A stretch of 64,000 bases of DNA from JANSYL01 sp963921255 (lineage in GTDB: Bacteria; Pseudomonadota; Alphaproteobacteria; Rhodobacterales; Rhodobacteraceae), in the NCBI GenBank assembly GCA_963921255.3, contig CAWUEW020000003.1:1240001-1304000 (forward strand), read 5' to 3'. The translations under genes were made by a program, and so were the position numbers. Below the pieces are notes generated by a model. The model was not told where the DNA came from. It saw only the letters and a list, made by a program, of their open reading frames with translations, and made no database searches. Shown one piece after another: positions 16,677 to 25,340 of this stretch (positions within the stretch are counted from its first letter, which is position 1; each line of letters starts with the position of its first letter).

Positions 16677-17458
16677 GCCGAGAAAAACAGCCCCGTCAGA
16701 AGGTAATTCGCCGCCAGTATCAGGATCGAGGCCGACACGACGGCGTTCGTCGTCGCCCGGCCCACACCCCGTGCCCCGCGCCCCGAGGCCATCCCATGAT
16801 AGCAGCCCATCAGCGCCACGATGAACCCGAAGACCGCCCCTTTGACGAGGCCCGAGGTCACGTCCCACGGCTCCAGAAAATCGACGGTGTTGTCGAGATA
16901 GGCCGCCGGGTTGAACCCCAATTGTGTGACGCTGACCAGATAGCCCCCGAAGATGCCGATCGCGTCTCCAACCGCCACCAGGACCGGCAGGCTCAGCGTG
17001 GCGGCTAGAACCCGGGGCACCGTCAGATATTTCATGGGATCGGTGCTCAGCGTCGTCAGGGCATCAATCTGCTCGGTCACCTTCATGGTGCCGATTTCGG
17101 CCGCGATGGCGGCTGCGACCCGCCCGGCGACCATCAGCCCGCCCAGAACCGGGCCCAATTCCCGCACGATCCCGATGGCCACAATCTGCGGCACCACCGC
17201 CTCGGCATTGAAACGCGAGCCCCCGGCATAGATCTGCAACGCGAGCGCGCCGCCGGTGAACAGCGCGGTCAGCCCCACCACGGGCAGCGACAGCCACCCG
17301 ATATGGAGCAGTTGATACAGCACTTCACGGGGATAGAAGGGCGGACGGATCGCCGCCCCGAGGGTCGCGAGGATATACAGCGTCACCCGACCCACCGCCG
17401 CCAGAAGCCACAGGACGGACCGCCCCACCGCGGCGACCGGCGACAGCAGCGTGGTCAC
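16673..17458 (-). CDS. mlaE: ABC transporter permease, MlaE type
   Basis: 261 residues with an N-terminal amphipathic region, then about five hydrophobic segments. The MlaE family pattern is clear: LSLPVVGLTALFTGGALALQ, RELGPVLGGLMVAGRVAAA, and EIGTMKVTEQIDAL. It forms the membrane channel for MlaF. It overlaps alr upstream and mlaF downstream by 4 bases each. Confidence 0.93.
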   Translation of the reverse strand: MTTLLSPVAAVGRSVLWLLAAVGRVTLYILATLGAAIRPPFYPREVLYQLLHIGWLSLPVVGLTALFTGGALALQIYAGGSRFNAEAVVPQIVAIGIVRELGPVLGGLMVAGRVAAAIAAEIGTMKVTEQIDALTTLSTDPMKYLTVPRVLAATLSLPVLVAVGDAIGIFGGYLVSVTQLGFNPAAYLDNTVDFLEPWDVTSGLVKGAVFGFIVALMGCYHGMASGRGARGVGRATTNAVVSASILILAANYLLTGLFFSA

Positions 17459-18498
17459 GCGGCCCCCCCGACAACCTGACGGTCATAGCGCGCGCCAAGC
17501 GATGTCAGGATTTCGTATCCAATTGTCCCTGCCGCGTCTGCCAGCATGTCGACGGTCTGGTGCGGGCCCAGAATATCAAGGCTGTCCGGCACGTCCGCCA
17601 AATCGGTGACATCCACCGTCAGCAGATCCATCGACACCCGACCCGCCAATTGCACCGGCTGATCCCCGGCCCATAACGTGCCGATCCCGCTCATTGCGCG
17701 GATCAAACCATCGGCGTAGCCGCCGGACACGGTCGCGATCTTCGTCGGGCGCGCGGCGGTGAACGTGGCCGAGTATCCAACCGTTTCGCCGGCCGCCAGA
17801 TCACGCACCTGGATCACCGGTAGCGACAGGCGCACGGTGGGCCGCGCATCCGCGAAGGGCAGGCCGCCATAGAGGCCGATGCCCGGACGCGTGACGTCGA
17901 AATGATATTCGGGCCCCATCAGCACCCCGCCCGTCGCCGCCAGCGACCGCGGCGCCTGCACCGTCTCGGTCATGGTGCGGAACTGTGCGAGCTGCGCAGC
18001 GTTCTGGGGGTGATCCGGCTCGTCCGCGCAGGCCAGGTGGCTCATCACCAAGGTGACCGGTCCAGCCTCGAGCGCCCCGCGCGTGGCCTGCCAGTCTGCG
18101 GCCTCCATGCCCAACCGGTTCATGCCGCTGTCCAGTTGCACGCCATAGGGATGATCGGACAGCGCCTCGAGATGGCGCGCGGCCTGTTCGGGGCTGTTCA
18201 GCATCGGCGTGAGGGCAAAGTCACGCAGAAGGGCGGTATCGCCCGCCATGTGACCCGAGAAGATGTTGATCTCGGGGCCGGGCCCAAGCGCTTTGCGCAG
18301 GACAACCCCTTCTTCCGCCACCGCCACGAAAAAGCGGCGTGCACCGGCGCTCGCGAGCGCCTGGGCCACGGTTGCCGCGCCAAGGCCATACCCATCGGCC
18401 TTCACACAGGCCCCGGTCTCCGCACTGCCCATCGCATCCAGCGCGCGCCAATTGGCGATCACCGCATCAAGGTCAATATAAAGCCGGCCGGTTCCCAT
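17455..18498 (-). CDS. alr: Alanine racemase
   Basis: 347 residues; makes D-alanine for peptidoglycan from L-alanine using pyridoxal phosphate. The PLP Lys is in VKADGYGLG near residue 34, and the C-terminal domain has GRVSMDLLTVDVTD with the conserved RVSMD motif. No signal peptide is present, so it is the cytoplasmic, biosynthetic form. First gene of an alr-mlaE-mlaF overlap series. Confidence 0.94.
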   Translation of the reverse strand: MGTGRLYIDLDAVIANWRALDAMGSAETGACVKADGYGLGAATVAQALASAGARRFFVAVAEEGVVLRKALGPGPEINIFSGHMAGDTALLRDFALTPMLNSPEQAARHLEALSDHPYGVQLDSGMNRLGMEAADWQATRGALEAGPVTLVMSHLACADEPDHPQNAAQLAQFRTMTETVQAPRSLAATGGVLMGPEYHFDVTRPGIGLYGGLPFADARPTVRLSLPVIQVRDLAAGETVGYSATFTAARPTKIATVSGGYADGLIRAMSGIGTLWAGDQPVQLAGRVSMDLLTVDVTDLADVPDSLDILGPHQTVDMLADAAGTIGYEILTSLGARYDRQVVGGAA

Positions 18499-18529
18499 AG
18501 CCCTCTGTCCCGTGTCGGGCGGGCGGGGT

Positions 18530-18588
18530 CAAGGGGGCTCTGCCCCGCGGCCTGCGGCCGCCCCCCGGGATATTTGGAAAACAGAGAC
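18530..18588. repeat. GC-rich palindromic intergenic element, REP-like
   Basis: The 122-base alr-dnaB gap holds GGGGGCTCTGCCCCGCGG, CCTGCGGCCG and CCCCCGGGATATTTGGAAAA. This arrangement of inverted GC arms followed by GATATTTGGAAAAC is reminiscent of a repeat I recall scattered between genes in Rhodobacteraceae genomes. Only one copy is seen here, so its repetitive nature rests on recollection. It could form a terminator after dnaB, which ends at 18621. Confidence 0.4.
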
Positions 18589-18620
18589 GGGGGCGGCGCG
18601 ATCCGGCCGCGCCCGTTCGG

Positions 18621-20120
18621 TCAGAAGCCCTGATCGCCCGCGCCCTGTTGCCACGGTTTGACCAGATTGCCGAATTTCGTGAAGCGTCCCTCAAAGCTCA
18701 GCTCGACGGTGCCGACCGGCCCGTGGCGCTGCTTGCCGATGATGACCTCGGCCTTGCCGTGCAACTGCTCCATATCCTGCTGCCATTTGGTCATGGCTTC
18801 GAGGTTCTCTTCGCCGGGTTTTTCACGCTCTTTGTAGTACTCGCCGCGATAGACGAACATCACCACGTCGGCGTCCTGTTCGATCGAGCCGGATTCGCGC
18901 AGATCGCTGAGTTGCGGGCGCTTGTCGTCGCGGGCTTCGACCTGTCGGCTGAGCTGCGAGAGCGCGATGACCGGAATGTCCAGTTCCTTGGCAATGGCCT
19001 TGAGGCCTTGGGTGATTTCCGAGATTTCGTTCACGCGGTTTTCCGACCGGCCCGAGCCGCGCAGCAGCTGCAGATAGTCGATGATCAGCAGATCCAGCCC
19101 CTGCGGCGAGCGTTTCAATCGCCGCGCGCGTGCCGCGACCTGGGCAATCGGCAGCGCCGGCGTGTCGTCGATATAGAGCGGGCAGCGTTCGAGATCGCGG
19201 GCGGCCAACAGGTAGCGTTGGAATTCCTGCTCGTTCAGATCGCCCTTGCGGATCAGTTCCGACGGCACCTCGGCGGCCTCAGACAGGACCCGCTGCGCCA
19301 ATTGGGCGGCCGACATCTCGAGGCTGAAGAACCCGACCACGCCGCCATCGACGGTGCCTTGGGTGCCATCCTGCTTCGCGCCCTGTTTCCAGCGTTTTGC
19401 AATGTTGAACGCGATGTTCGTGGCCAGTGAGGTCTTCCCCATGGACGGGCGTCCGGCCAGGATCAGAAGGTCCGAATTGTGCAGACCCCCGAGCATGCGG
19501 TCGAGATCGGTCAGCCCGGTGGAGGTGCCGGCCAGGCCGCCGCCACGATTGTAGGCAGCGTTGGCGATGTTGACCGCGTCATGGAGCGCGCGCAGAAAGC
19601 TTTGGAATCCCCGTTGCGTGGTGCCTGAGGCGGCGAGCTTGAACAGCTCGCTTTCGGCCTCGACGATCTGATCATCCGGGCTGACATCGTCGCGCATGGC
19701 CCGCGCGCGGTCGGACACCCGTTGGCCGAGCCCGATCAACTCGCGGCGGACGGCCAGATCGTGGATCAGTTGCGCATAGTCACGTGCGGCCGAGGTGGCG
19801 ATGGCCGCCAGTTGCAGGCGCACAAGGTATTCGGCTCCGCCCAGATCCTGCAGCCCGGGGATGTCGGCCACGAAGTTCTTGAGCGTCGTGGCATCGGTCT
19901 GCAGACCCTTCGCGATGCGGGCCTGGGCCATCGCGAAGATTTCGGCGTGGACCGGGTCGTGGAAATGGGTGGGTTTGATCAGGTCATCGACGCGGTCGAG
20001 CACGTCATTGGCGCTGAGGATGGCGCCCAGAAGCTGTTGTTCGGCCTCCACGTTGTGGGGCAGCGGCGTCGCCTCCGTGGGCAGAGTGGCGGATTGTGGG
20101 ACCGGTGTCTGCTCGTTCAT
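18621..20120 (-). CDS. dnaB: Replicative DNA helicase DnaB
   Basis: 499 residues, full length. The N-terminal primase-interaction domain begins near LPHNVEAEQQLLGAIL; the RecA-like motor has Walker A GRPSMGKTS at about 223-231 and Walker B LLIIDYLQLL, with the DnaB4 motif LRESGSIEQDADVV. It unwinds DNA at replication forks. No intein is present. A promoter-like sequence sits at 20175-20204. Confidence 0.97.
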   Translation of the reverse strand: MNEQTPVPQSATLPTEATPLPHNVEAEQQLLGAILSANDVLDRVDDLIKPTHFHDPVHAEIFAMAQARIAKGLQTDATTLKNFVADIPGLQDLGGAEYLVRLQLAAIATSAARDYAQLIHDLAVRRELIGLGQRVSDRARAMRDDVSPDDQIVEAESELFKLAASGTTQRGFQSFLRALHDAVNIANAAYNRGGGLAGTSTGLTDLDRMLGGLHNSDLLILAGRPSMGKTSLATNIAFNIAKRWKQGAKQDGTQGTVDGGVVGFFSLEMSAAQLAQRVLSEAAEVPSELIRKGDLNEQEFQRYLLAARDLERCPLYIDDTPALPIAQVAARARRLKRSPQGLDLLIIDYLQLLRGSGRSENRVNEISEITQGLKAIAKELDIPVIALSQLSRQVEARDDKRPQLSDLRESGSIEQDADVVMFVYRGEYYKEREKPGEENLEAMTKWQQDMEQLHGKAEVIIGKQRHGPVGTVELSFEGRFTKFGNLVKPWQQGAGDQGF

Positions 20121-20174
20121 GCCTCAATCTCCCCCGCCCGAGTTTTGGTTTTCGTCTTCGAGCGTAAGCCTGGG

Positions 20175-20204
20175 ATATAACCCAAGGCGCTGCGGGGGCG
20201 TCAA
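20175..20204 (-). promoter_or_regulatory. Candidate dnaB promoter
   Basis: On the minus strand TTGACG and TTATAT are separated by 18 bases, ending 55 bases before the dnaB start codon. The surrounding 229-base gap to pyrE (20121-20349) holds no gene; it also has an AT-rich TATATATA stretch near 20280 whose role is unclear. Confidence 0.45.
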
Positions 20205-20349
20205 CTTGGGTAAGCCTGTGTATAAGCTGTGGGGCCTTTCGGGCAACAATATGTGCCCATCATGCCCCAGGAGTTGCCTATATATAGTGGCAGTCTAACA
20301 GCGACGTGTCACAAAAGCCACGTCGATTTTTGACCCCATCGCCGGTGGA

Positions 20350-21030
20350 TCATTCCAAGCCGCGCGCCGCCCGCCAGGCGTCGGCATCTTCCAAGAATCG
20401 CTCAACCTCGACGAGTGTCGCTTCGTCGAAATCGCCGCCGCGCCGGGCTTCTGCAATCACGTCGGCCCAGGTGCACAGATAGTGCAACCGCAGCCCGTGA
20501 TCGGCGAGGGTCTCTTCGACGCCGGGGAAGATATCGTAGTAAAAGATGACGGCCGTATCACCGCATTCGGCGCCGGCGGCCCGGATCGCATCCACGAATT
20601 TCAGCTTCGAACCGCCATCGGTGGTCAGATCTTCGACCAGCAGAACGCGGTCGCCTTCACGCATCTCGCCTTCGATCTGGGCGGTGCGGCCATATCCTTT
20701 GGGTTTCTTGCGGACATAGGACATCGGCAGCGCCATGCGCTCGGCCACGAAGGCGGCAAAGGGAATACCCGCAGTTTCACCACCGGCGATGTTGTCGAAC
20801 GCCTCGAGCCCGGCGGCGCGCATCACTTTGCAGGTCAGAAAGTCCATCAGCGTCGCGCGGATGCGCGGGTAGGAGATCAGCTTGCGGCAGTCGATGTAGG
20901 TCGGGGCCTGTTTGCCGGAGGCATGGGTGAACAGCTCGGTCGCGTTGAAATGCACTGCCTTTATGTCGAGCAGCATCCGGGCGCTCATCTGCGCCATGAC
21001 GGCCGCGTCGGGGTAGGTCGAGGGGATCAT
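20350..21030 (-). CDS. pyrE: Orotate phosphoribosyltransferase
   Basis: 226 residues; converts orotate and PRPP to OMP in pyrimidine synthesis. The PRPP-binding motif is VLLVEDLTTDGGSK, and the GGETAGIPFAAFVAE and RKKPKGYGR segments match PyrE. Somewhat longer than the E. coli enzyme (213) through its ends. It follows pyrC on the same strand with 42 bases between. Confidence 0.96.
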   Translation of the reverse strand: MIPSTYPDAAVMAQMSARMLLDIKAVHFNATELFTHASGKQAPTYIDCRKLISYPRIRATLMDFLTCKVMRAAGLEAFDNIAGGETAGIPFAAFVAERMALPMSYVRKKPKGYGRTAQIEGEMREGDRVLLVEDLTTDGGSKLKFVDAIRAAGAECGDTAVIFYYDIFPGVEETLADHGLRLHYLCTWADVIAEARRGGDFDEATLVEVERFLEDADAWRAARGLE

Positions 21031-21072
21031 GCGGGCCTCCGATGGGTCAGAGTGGTCAAAGAAAGTCGGGGC

Positions 21073-22116
21073 TTAGCCCTGCACATGCCATTGGAGCGGA
21101 TGGCCGGGATCGAACAGGGTGACCGGGCCTTCGCCGGTGTCGATCTTTTCGGGATAGGCCGCGGGCGCGTCACGCTTTTCCAAGGTGATGGTGTCCGGAT
21201 TTGGGGCCAACCCATAGCGTGCCGGGCCGAAGAGGGAGGCAAACCCCTCGAGCTTGTCGAGCGCGCCTTCTTCTTCGAAGACGTGGGCGAGGCAACTCAT
21301 GGTGTTGGTGGCCGAAAACACCCCGGCACAGCCGCAGGCGCTTTCCTTGTTGGGGTCCGTGTGCGGGGCGCTGTCGGTACCGAGGAAGAACCGGGCGTTG
21401 CCCGAGGTGGCCGCCGCCCGCAGCGCAAGCTGGTGCGTCGACCGTTTGGCCACCGGCAGGCAATAGTAATGCGGGCGAATACCGCCGACCAGAATGTGGT
21501 TGCGGTTGATCATCAGGTGATGGGTCGTGATCGTCCCGGCTATATCGCCCGCAGCGTCCCGCACATAGTCGATGCCATCCGATGTCGTGATGTGTTCCAG
21601 CGTGACCTTCAACTCCGGTAGGCGCTGGCGGAGCGGTTCCAGCACCGTGTCCAGGAACACCTTTTCGCGGTCGAAGATATCAACCTCGGGCGTCGTGACC
21701 TCGCCATGGATACAGAGCGGCAGTCCGATCTCGGCCATCTTTTCCAAGGTGGCCATGGCATGGGCGACATCGCGCACGCCGGAGGCCGAGTTCGTGGTCG
21801 CGCCGGCGGGATACAGCTTCACCGCGTGGATCAGGCCGTCGGCATAAGCCGCCGCCACGTCCGAGGGATCGGTGCCCTCGGTCAGGTAGAGCGTCATCAA
21901 CGGTTCGAACTGCATATCGCCGGGCAGGGCGGCCATGATCCGGTCGCGATAGGCGGCCGCGTCCGCGCCGGTCACCACGGGCGGGACAAGGTTCGGCATA
22001 ATGATGGCCCGGCCAAAATGGCGTGCGGTTTCGGGCAGCACGGCGTCCAACATCGCGCCATCGCGCAGATGCAGGTGCCAATCGTCGGGTCGGCGGATCG
22101 TAAGGCTTGTGGTCAT
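21073..22116 (-). CDS. pyrC: Dihydroorotase (PyrC type)
   Basis: 347 residues, the E. coli-like class of zinc dihydroorotase. The metal-binding HLHLRDG is near residue 15, the carbamylated Lys is in VKLYPAGATTNSA, and IHGEVT and LEHITT carry further metal-binding His. It closes carbamoyl aspartate to dihydroorotate. First gene of a leftward pyrC-pyrE pair. Confidence 0.96.
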   Translation of the reverse strand: MTTSLTIRRPDDWHLHLRDGAMLDAVLPETARHFGRAIIMPNLVPPVVTGADAAAYRDRIMAALPGDMQFEPLMTLYLTEGTDPSDVAAAYADGLIHAVKLYPAGATTNSASGVRDVAHAMATLEKMAEIGLPLCIHGEVTTPEVDIFDREKVFLDTVLEPLRQRLPELKVTLEHITTSDGIDYVRDAAGDIAGTITTHHLMINRNHILVGGIRPHYYCLPVAKRSTHQLALRAAATSGNARFFLGTDSAPHTDPNKESACGCAGVFSATNTMSCLAHVFEEEGALDKLEGFASLFGPARYGLAPNPDTITLEKRDAPAAYPEKIDTGEGPVTLFDPGHPLQWHVQG

Positions 22117-22184
22117 GCCCCATCGGCTACACGATACCCCTGCGCGGAGCCAGCGCTTTTGGTGCCGCAGACAGAGGCAGGGGC

Positions 22185-22751
22185 ATGCAAAGTTTTACCT
22201 TTCGACCCGCCGCCTTGCGCGGCGACCGGGGGCTCAGGACGGGGCCCGAGGGGCTGCAACACGGGGATGGGCCCCTGCGCCCGTGGTCCGAGCTGACAGG
22301 CGCGGCCTTTGCCCACAGCATCTTGCGCGGTGTCTTGATGATGCATCTGGACCTCTCGTTCGGGCCAGAGACCGAGCGTGTCGCCTACACGGGCGAAGGG
22401 GGCGGGCTGGAGGTCTATGCGCCCATGATCATCGCCATTTGCAACGACATCGAAACCGCACGCCCGGATGTCGAAATCGAGTTGGGCTACACCGGTGGGG
22501 CGCGGTGGGGCCTGTTTGCCCTCGGGCTTGCCTTTGCCGCCATCGCGGCGTTGTTTCTGTGGCTGACAGTCAGTGGTGGCGCGTCAGGTCCAGACCAGAT
22601 CACGTTCCTTGTTGTGGCAGTGATCACCGCGGTCATTGGCGCGCGTTTGGCGCGTGCGAATGGCCCGTGGTCGCCCGCCAGACGCGTGGCGCCCAGTGCT
22701 CTGGCGGCTCAGATGACGGTGCCCGCCCCCGTGAATTTGCCCGATTCTTGA
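22185..22751 (+). CDS. Membrane protein, hypothetical
   Basis: 188 residues. The N-terminal half is soluble and rich in Gly/Leu (TFRPAALRGDRGLRTGPEG...), followed by two transmembrane helices (about 110-128 and 137-155). It may be a bacterial PH-like membrane-anchored protein, but I cannot place it. Start at 22185, where GAGGCAGGGG precedes the ATG. It lies just upstream of ureD on the same strand. Confidence 0.65.
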   Translation: MQSFTFRPAALRGDRGLRTGPEGLQHGDGPLRPWSELTGAAFAHSILRGVLMMHLDLSFGPETERVAYTGEGGGLEVYAPMIIAICNDIETARPDVEIELGYTGGARWGLFALGLAFAAIAALFLWLTVSGGASGPDQITFLVVAVITAVIGARLARANGPWSPARRVAPSALAAQMTVPAPVNLPDS

Positions 22752-22827
22752 GCGCTTGGCGACGGAACAGACCTCCTTTCGCGCACGGTGCTTGTCTGGT
22801 CTCACCCCACCGCCTAGGGTTGAGCCG

Positions 22828-23652
22828 ATGTTTGACGAGACGGTTCCATCGACCCCGATGCAGCGGGTCCATGGGCGCGCGGCGGTGCGAATTGGCGCGG
22901 GCGGTCGCTTGCGCGACTTGCACCAATCGGGCGCGGCAAAGGTCATGCTGCCCAAGATGCATGGACGTCCTCCGGAGATCGTCTTCCTGAACACGGCCGG
23001 CGGCATCACGGGCGGGGATCACCTGCGGTATGATGTCGTGCTCGAGGACGGGGCCGCGGCCGTCGCCACCACCCAAACCGCCGAACGCGCCTATCGGGCC
23101 GCTGGCGGCACGGGATCGGTTGAAACGCACCTGACGGTCGGGGCCGACGCGACGCTGTTCTGGCTGCCGCAAGAGGTGATCCTTTTCGATGGCGCGGCGC
23201 TGGATCGCCACCTGTCGGTTGATCTTGCGCCGTCCGCGACGGCGGTTGTTCTGGAAAGCCTCGTCCTTGGCCGCGCGGCCATGGGTGAGGTCTTGCGCGA
23301 CATCACCCTGCGGGATCGGCGTCATGTCCGCCGAGCAGGGCAGCGCGTGTTGGTTGAAGCCATTGAATTGACCGCCGCCGACCTCGCGCGGCAGGACGTT
23401 GCCGGGCTGGACGGTGCCGTGGCGCTTGCCACGGTGAGCCTGTTCGCGGACCATGCGCCCGATCGCCTGGCATCGGTGCGGACCGCGTTGAACGACCTGC
23501 ACCACCCTGATCTGCGCGCCGGCGCCTCGGCCTGGGGTGGGCGCCTGACGCTTCGGATGGCGGGGCCGACTGCCCATGACCTGCGCCGAAGCATCGCCCG
23601 CATCATCCCCCTTCTCACCGACGCGCCTTTGCCGCGTGTTTGGCAAATCTGA
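22828..23652 (+). CDS. ureD: Urease accessory protein UreD
   Basis: 274 residues. UreD/UreH scaffolds nickel delivery to urease. Seen: NTAGGITGGDHLRYDV, TTQTAERAYRA, LFWLPQEVILFDGA, LDRHLSVDL and the conserved AVVLESLVLGRAAMGE. I chose the ATG at 22828 (AGGGTTGAG before it); a TTG at 22756 would add 24 residues. First urease gene of the locus. Confidence 0.93.
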   Translation: MFDETVPSTPMQRVHGRAAVRIGAGGRLRDLHQSGAAKVMLPKMHGRPPEIVFLNTAGGITGGDHLRYDVVLEDGAAAVATTQTAERAYRAAGGTGSVETHLTVGADATLFWLPQEVILFDGAALDRHLSVDLAPSATAVVLESLVLGRAAMGEVLRDITLRDRRHVRRAGQRVLVEAIELTAADLARQDVAGLDGAVALATVSLFADHAPDRLASVRTALNDLHHPDLRAGASAWGGRLTLRMAGPTAHDLRRSIARIIPLLTDAPLPRVWQI

Positions 23653-23673
23653 CCTTAAAGGACCGACGCGAAT

Positions 23674-23976
23674 ATGAACCTGTCCCCACGCGAAAAAGAT
23701 AAGCTTCTGGTAAGCTTGGCGGCCATGGTCGCGCGCAACCGATTGTTGCGCGGGGTCAAGTTGAACCACCCCGAGGCCATCGCGCTGATCACGGATTTCG
23801 TGGTCGAAGGGGCCCGCGACGGGAAATCCGTCGCCGAATTGATGCAGGCGGGTGCGCATGTGATCACCGCCGATCAATGCATGGAGGGCGTGCCAGAGAT
23901 GATCCACGATGTGCAGGTGGAGGCCACGTTCCCCGATGGAACCAAGCTTGTCACCGTCCACCACCCCATCCGCTGA
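23674..23976 (+). CDS. ureA: Urease gamma subunit
   Basis: 100 residues, the standard size. The family pattern MNLSPREKDKLLVSLAAMVA, ARNRLLRGVKLNHPEAIALI and VEATFPDGTKLVTVHHPI is complete. With UreB and UreC it forms the (alpha-beta-gamma)3 urease that hydrolyses urea to ammonia and carbamate. It sits 21 bases after ureD. Confidence 0.97.
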   Translation: MNLSPREKDKLLVSLAAMVARNRLLRGVKLNHPEAIALITDFVVEGARDGKSVAELMQAGAHVITADQCMEGVPEMIHDVQVEATFPDGTKLVTVHHPIR

Positions 23977-23991
23977 CCAAGAGGTTTTGGT

Positions 23992-24276
23992 ATGATTTTC
24001 ACGTTTCTTCTTGGGGTCGCCGCCGGTGTTTTGGTTCCCATCGCCGAGCCCCGGGTGCGCGCGGCCATGGAAAGCATCGCGATGCGCAAAATCGAGATCA
24101 AGGATACCGAGTTCGACATCCTGACCCTGCTGCTCCTGATGCTGGTTGCCGCGTTTTTGGCGGCGGTCTTCGGGGCGACGGGGATGGCGTTTCCGATGGT
24201 GCTTGGCGCCATGTTGGGCCTGTTTCACAAACCGATCCTGGCCGCGATCAAGGGTGACAAAGGAGAAGACGCATGA
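23992..24276 (+). CDS. Small membrane protein inside the urease operon
   Basis: 94 residues with a hydrophobic N-terminus (MIFTFLLGVAAGVLVPI) and two more helices (about 45-62 and 65-82), separated by a charged stretch (MRKIEIKDTEFDI). It lies between ureA and ureB with short spacing and an ATGA overlap with ureB, so it is co-expressed with urease. Such a small membrane ORF is known in related alphaproteobacterial urease operons; its function is not established. Confidence 0.75.
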   Translation: MIFTFLLGVAAGVLVPIAEPRVRAAMESIAMRKIEIKDTEFDILTLLLLMLVAAFLAAVFGATGMAFPMVLGAMLGLFHKPILAAIKGDKGEDA

Positions 24277-24578
24277 TCCCTGGCGAAATCCTGACAGCTG
24301 ACGGTGACATTACCCTGAACGCGGGGCGCGCGGCGCTGTCTCTCACGGTGTCGAACACGGGTGACCGCCCGGTTCAGGTGGGCAGCCACTACCATTTCGC
24401 CGAGGCGAACGAGGCGCTCGACTTTGACCGCGACGCGGCCCGTGGGCATCGATTGGATATTGCGGCCGGCACCGTCGTCCGGTTCGAGCCAGGCCAGACG
24501 CGCGACGTGCAACTGGTTCCCTATGGCGGGTCCGGCGAGGTTTGGGGCTTCAACCAGCAGGTGATGGGAAAACTATGA
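24273..24578 (+). CDS. ureB: Urease beta subunit
   Basis: 101 residues with the standard UreB pattern: MIPGEILTADGDITLNAGR, VGSHYHFAEANEALDFDR and RGHRLDIAAGTVVRFEPG. It overlaps both neighbouring small genes by 4 bases. Confidence 0.97.
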   Translation: MIPGEILTADGDITLNAGRAALSLTVSNTGDRPVQVGSHYHFAEANEALDFDRDAARGHRLDIAAGTVVRFEPGQTRDVQLVPYGGSGEVWGFNQQVMGKL

Positions 24579-24892
24579 CACCGTGGAGCCCCTTTGATGT
24601 GATGCGTGCCGGGTTCGAGGTCACCCGCCTCGGGGTTGAGGCGAACGCCGTCATCTGGATGCGGATGATGGGCGCGACAGGCGCCTGGAACACGCCCTTT
24701 GACGAAAGCTATCGCATGTGGCGCGAGAAACCGTCGACCTTCACCGAGGCCATGGGCCGCGGCATGGAAGCCGCCATGCGGGGCGCGCCGCCCTCGACCG
24801 TGATCTCGGCCACGGTGGCGCCGCTCAGCCGGGACGCGGCGGAAAACCGGATGCGCCTGTCCGATCGCGGCGTGCGGAGGCTGCGCGCGTGA
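24575..24892 (+). CDS. Hypothetical protein coupled to ureB
   Basis: 105 residues, no signal peptide and no membrane helix. It is Met/Arg-rich with an amphipathic helix (FDVMRAGFEVTRLGVEANAVIW) and a low-complexity middle (FTEAMGRGMEAAMRGAPP). It overlaps ureB by 4 bases and the next gene by 4. Similar ORFs are sometimes labelled 'antifreeze' by automatic tools, which I do not accept; phasin-like helix packing is one possibility. Confidence 0.6.
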   Translation: MTPWSPFDVMRAGFEVTRLGVEANAVIWMRMMGATGAWNTPFDESYRMWREKPSTFTEAMGRGMEAAMRGAPPSTVISATVAPLSRDAAENRMRLSDRGVRRLRA

Positions 24893-25281
24893 CGCACTTG
24901 CCCGCCTCTGTCGCCCTTGCGGCCGGTGTTGCGGCAATGGCCGCGCCGGCGGCGGCGCAGGATCATGGATGGGACTGCAAGGACTATGCCAGCCTGCCGC
25001 AACAGGGGATCAACGCATGCCTTGCCGATGATTGGTGTGCGGCCGATGCGCGCCTGAATGATGTCTACCAACGCCTGATGCGGAATGTCGGGCCGTCCGA
25101 GGCCAACACCCTGCGCGCGGCACAGCGCGCTTGGATCACCTTTCGCGATGCCGCCTGTGATGTCGAAGCGGCCCAAATGCGCGGCGGGTCGGGTGAGCCG
25201 ATGTTGTGGTTCGGGTGCCTGGGGCGCTTGACCGATCGCCGGGTGGATGACCTCGAAAATCTCGTGGAACTATATGAATAA
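24889..25281 (+). CDS. Secreted LprI/DUF1311-type protein
   Basis: 130 residues with a signal peptide (about 1-23, ending AAPAAAQ) and a LprI/DUF1311 domain with paired cysteines: WDCKDYASLPQQGINACLAD, LNDVYQRLMRNV, and AQRAWITFRDAACD. In Mycobacterium LprI inhibits lysozyme; here the role is unknown. The start is a GTG overlapping the upstream stop (GTGA). It sits inside the urease locus between ureB and ureC. Confidence 0.8.
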   Translation: MTHLPASVALAAGVAAMAAPAAAQDHGWDCKDYASLPQQGINACLADDWCAADARLNDVYQRLMRNVGPSEANTLRAAQRAWITFRDAACDVEAAQMRGGSGEPMLWFGCLGRLTDRRVDDLENLVELYE

Positions 25282-25340
25282 ATACAAGGAATTAAAGGAA
25301 CAGACCGAGTAAAAACAGCACAATCAGGGAGACGGCAATC

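Noticed and set aside
24575..24892. 'Antifreeze protein' as a label for the 105-residue ORF
   Set aside because: The Ala/Met-rich middle can trigger such a match, but nothing supports ice binding.
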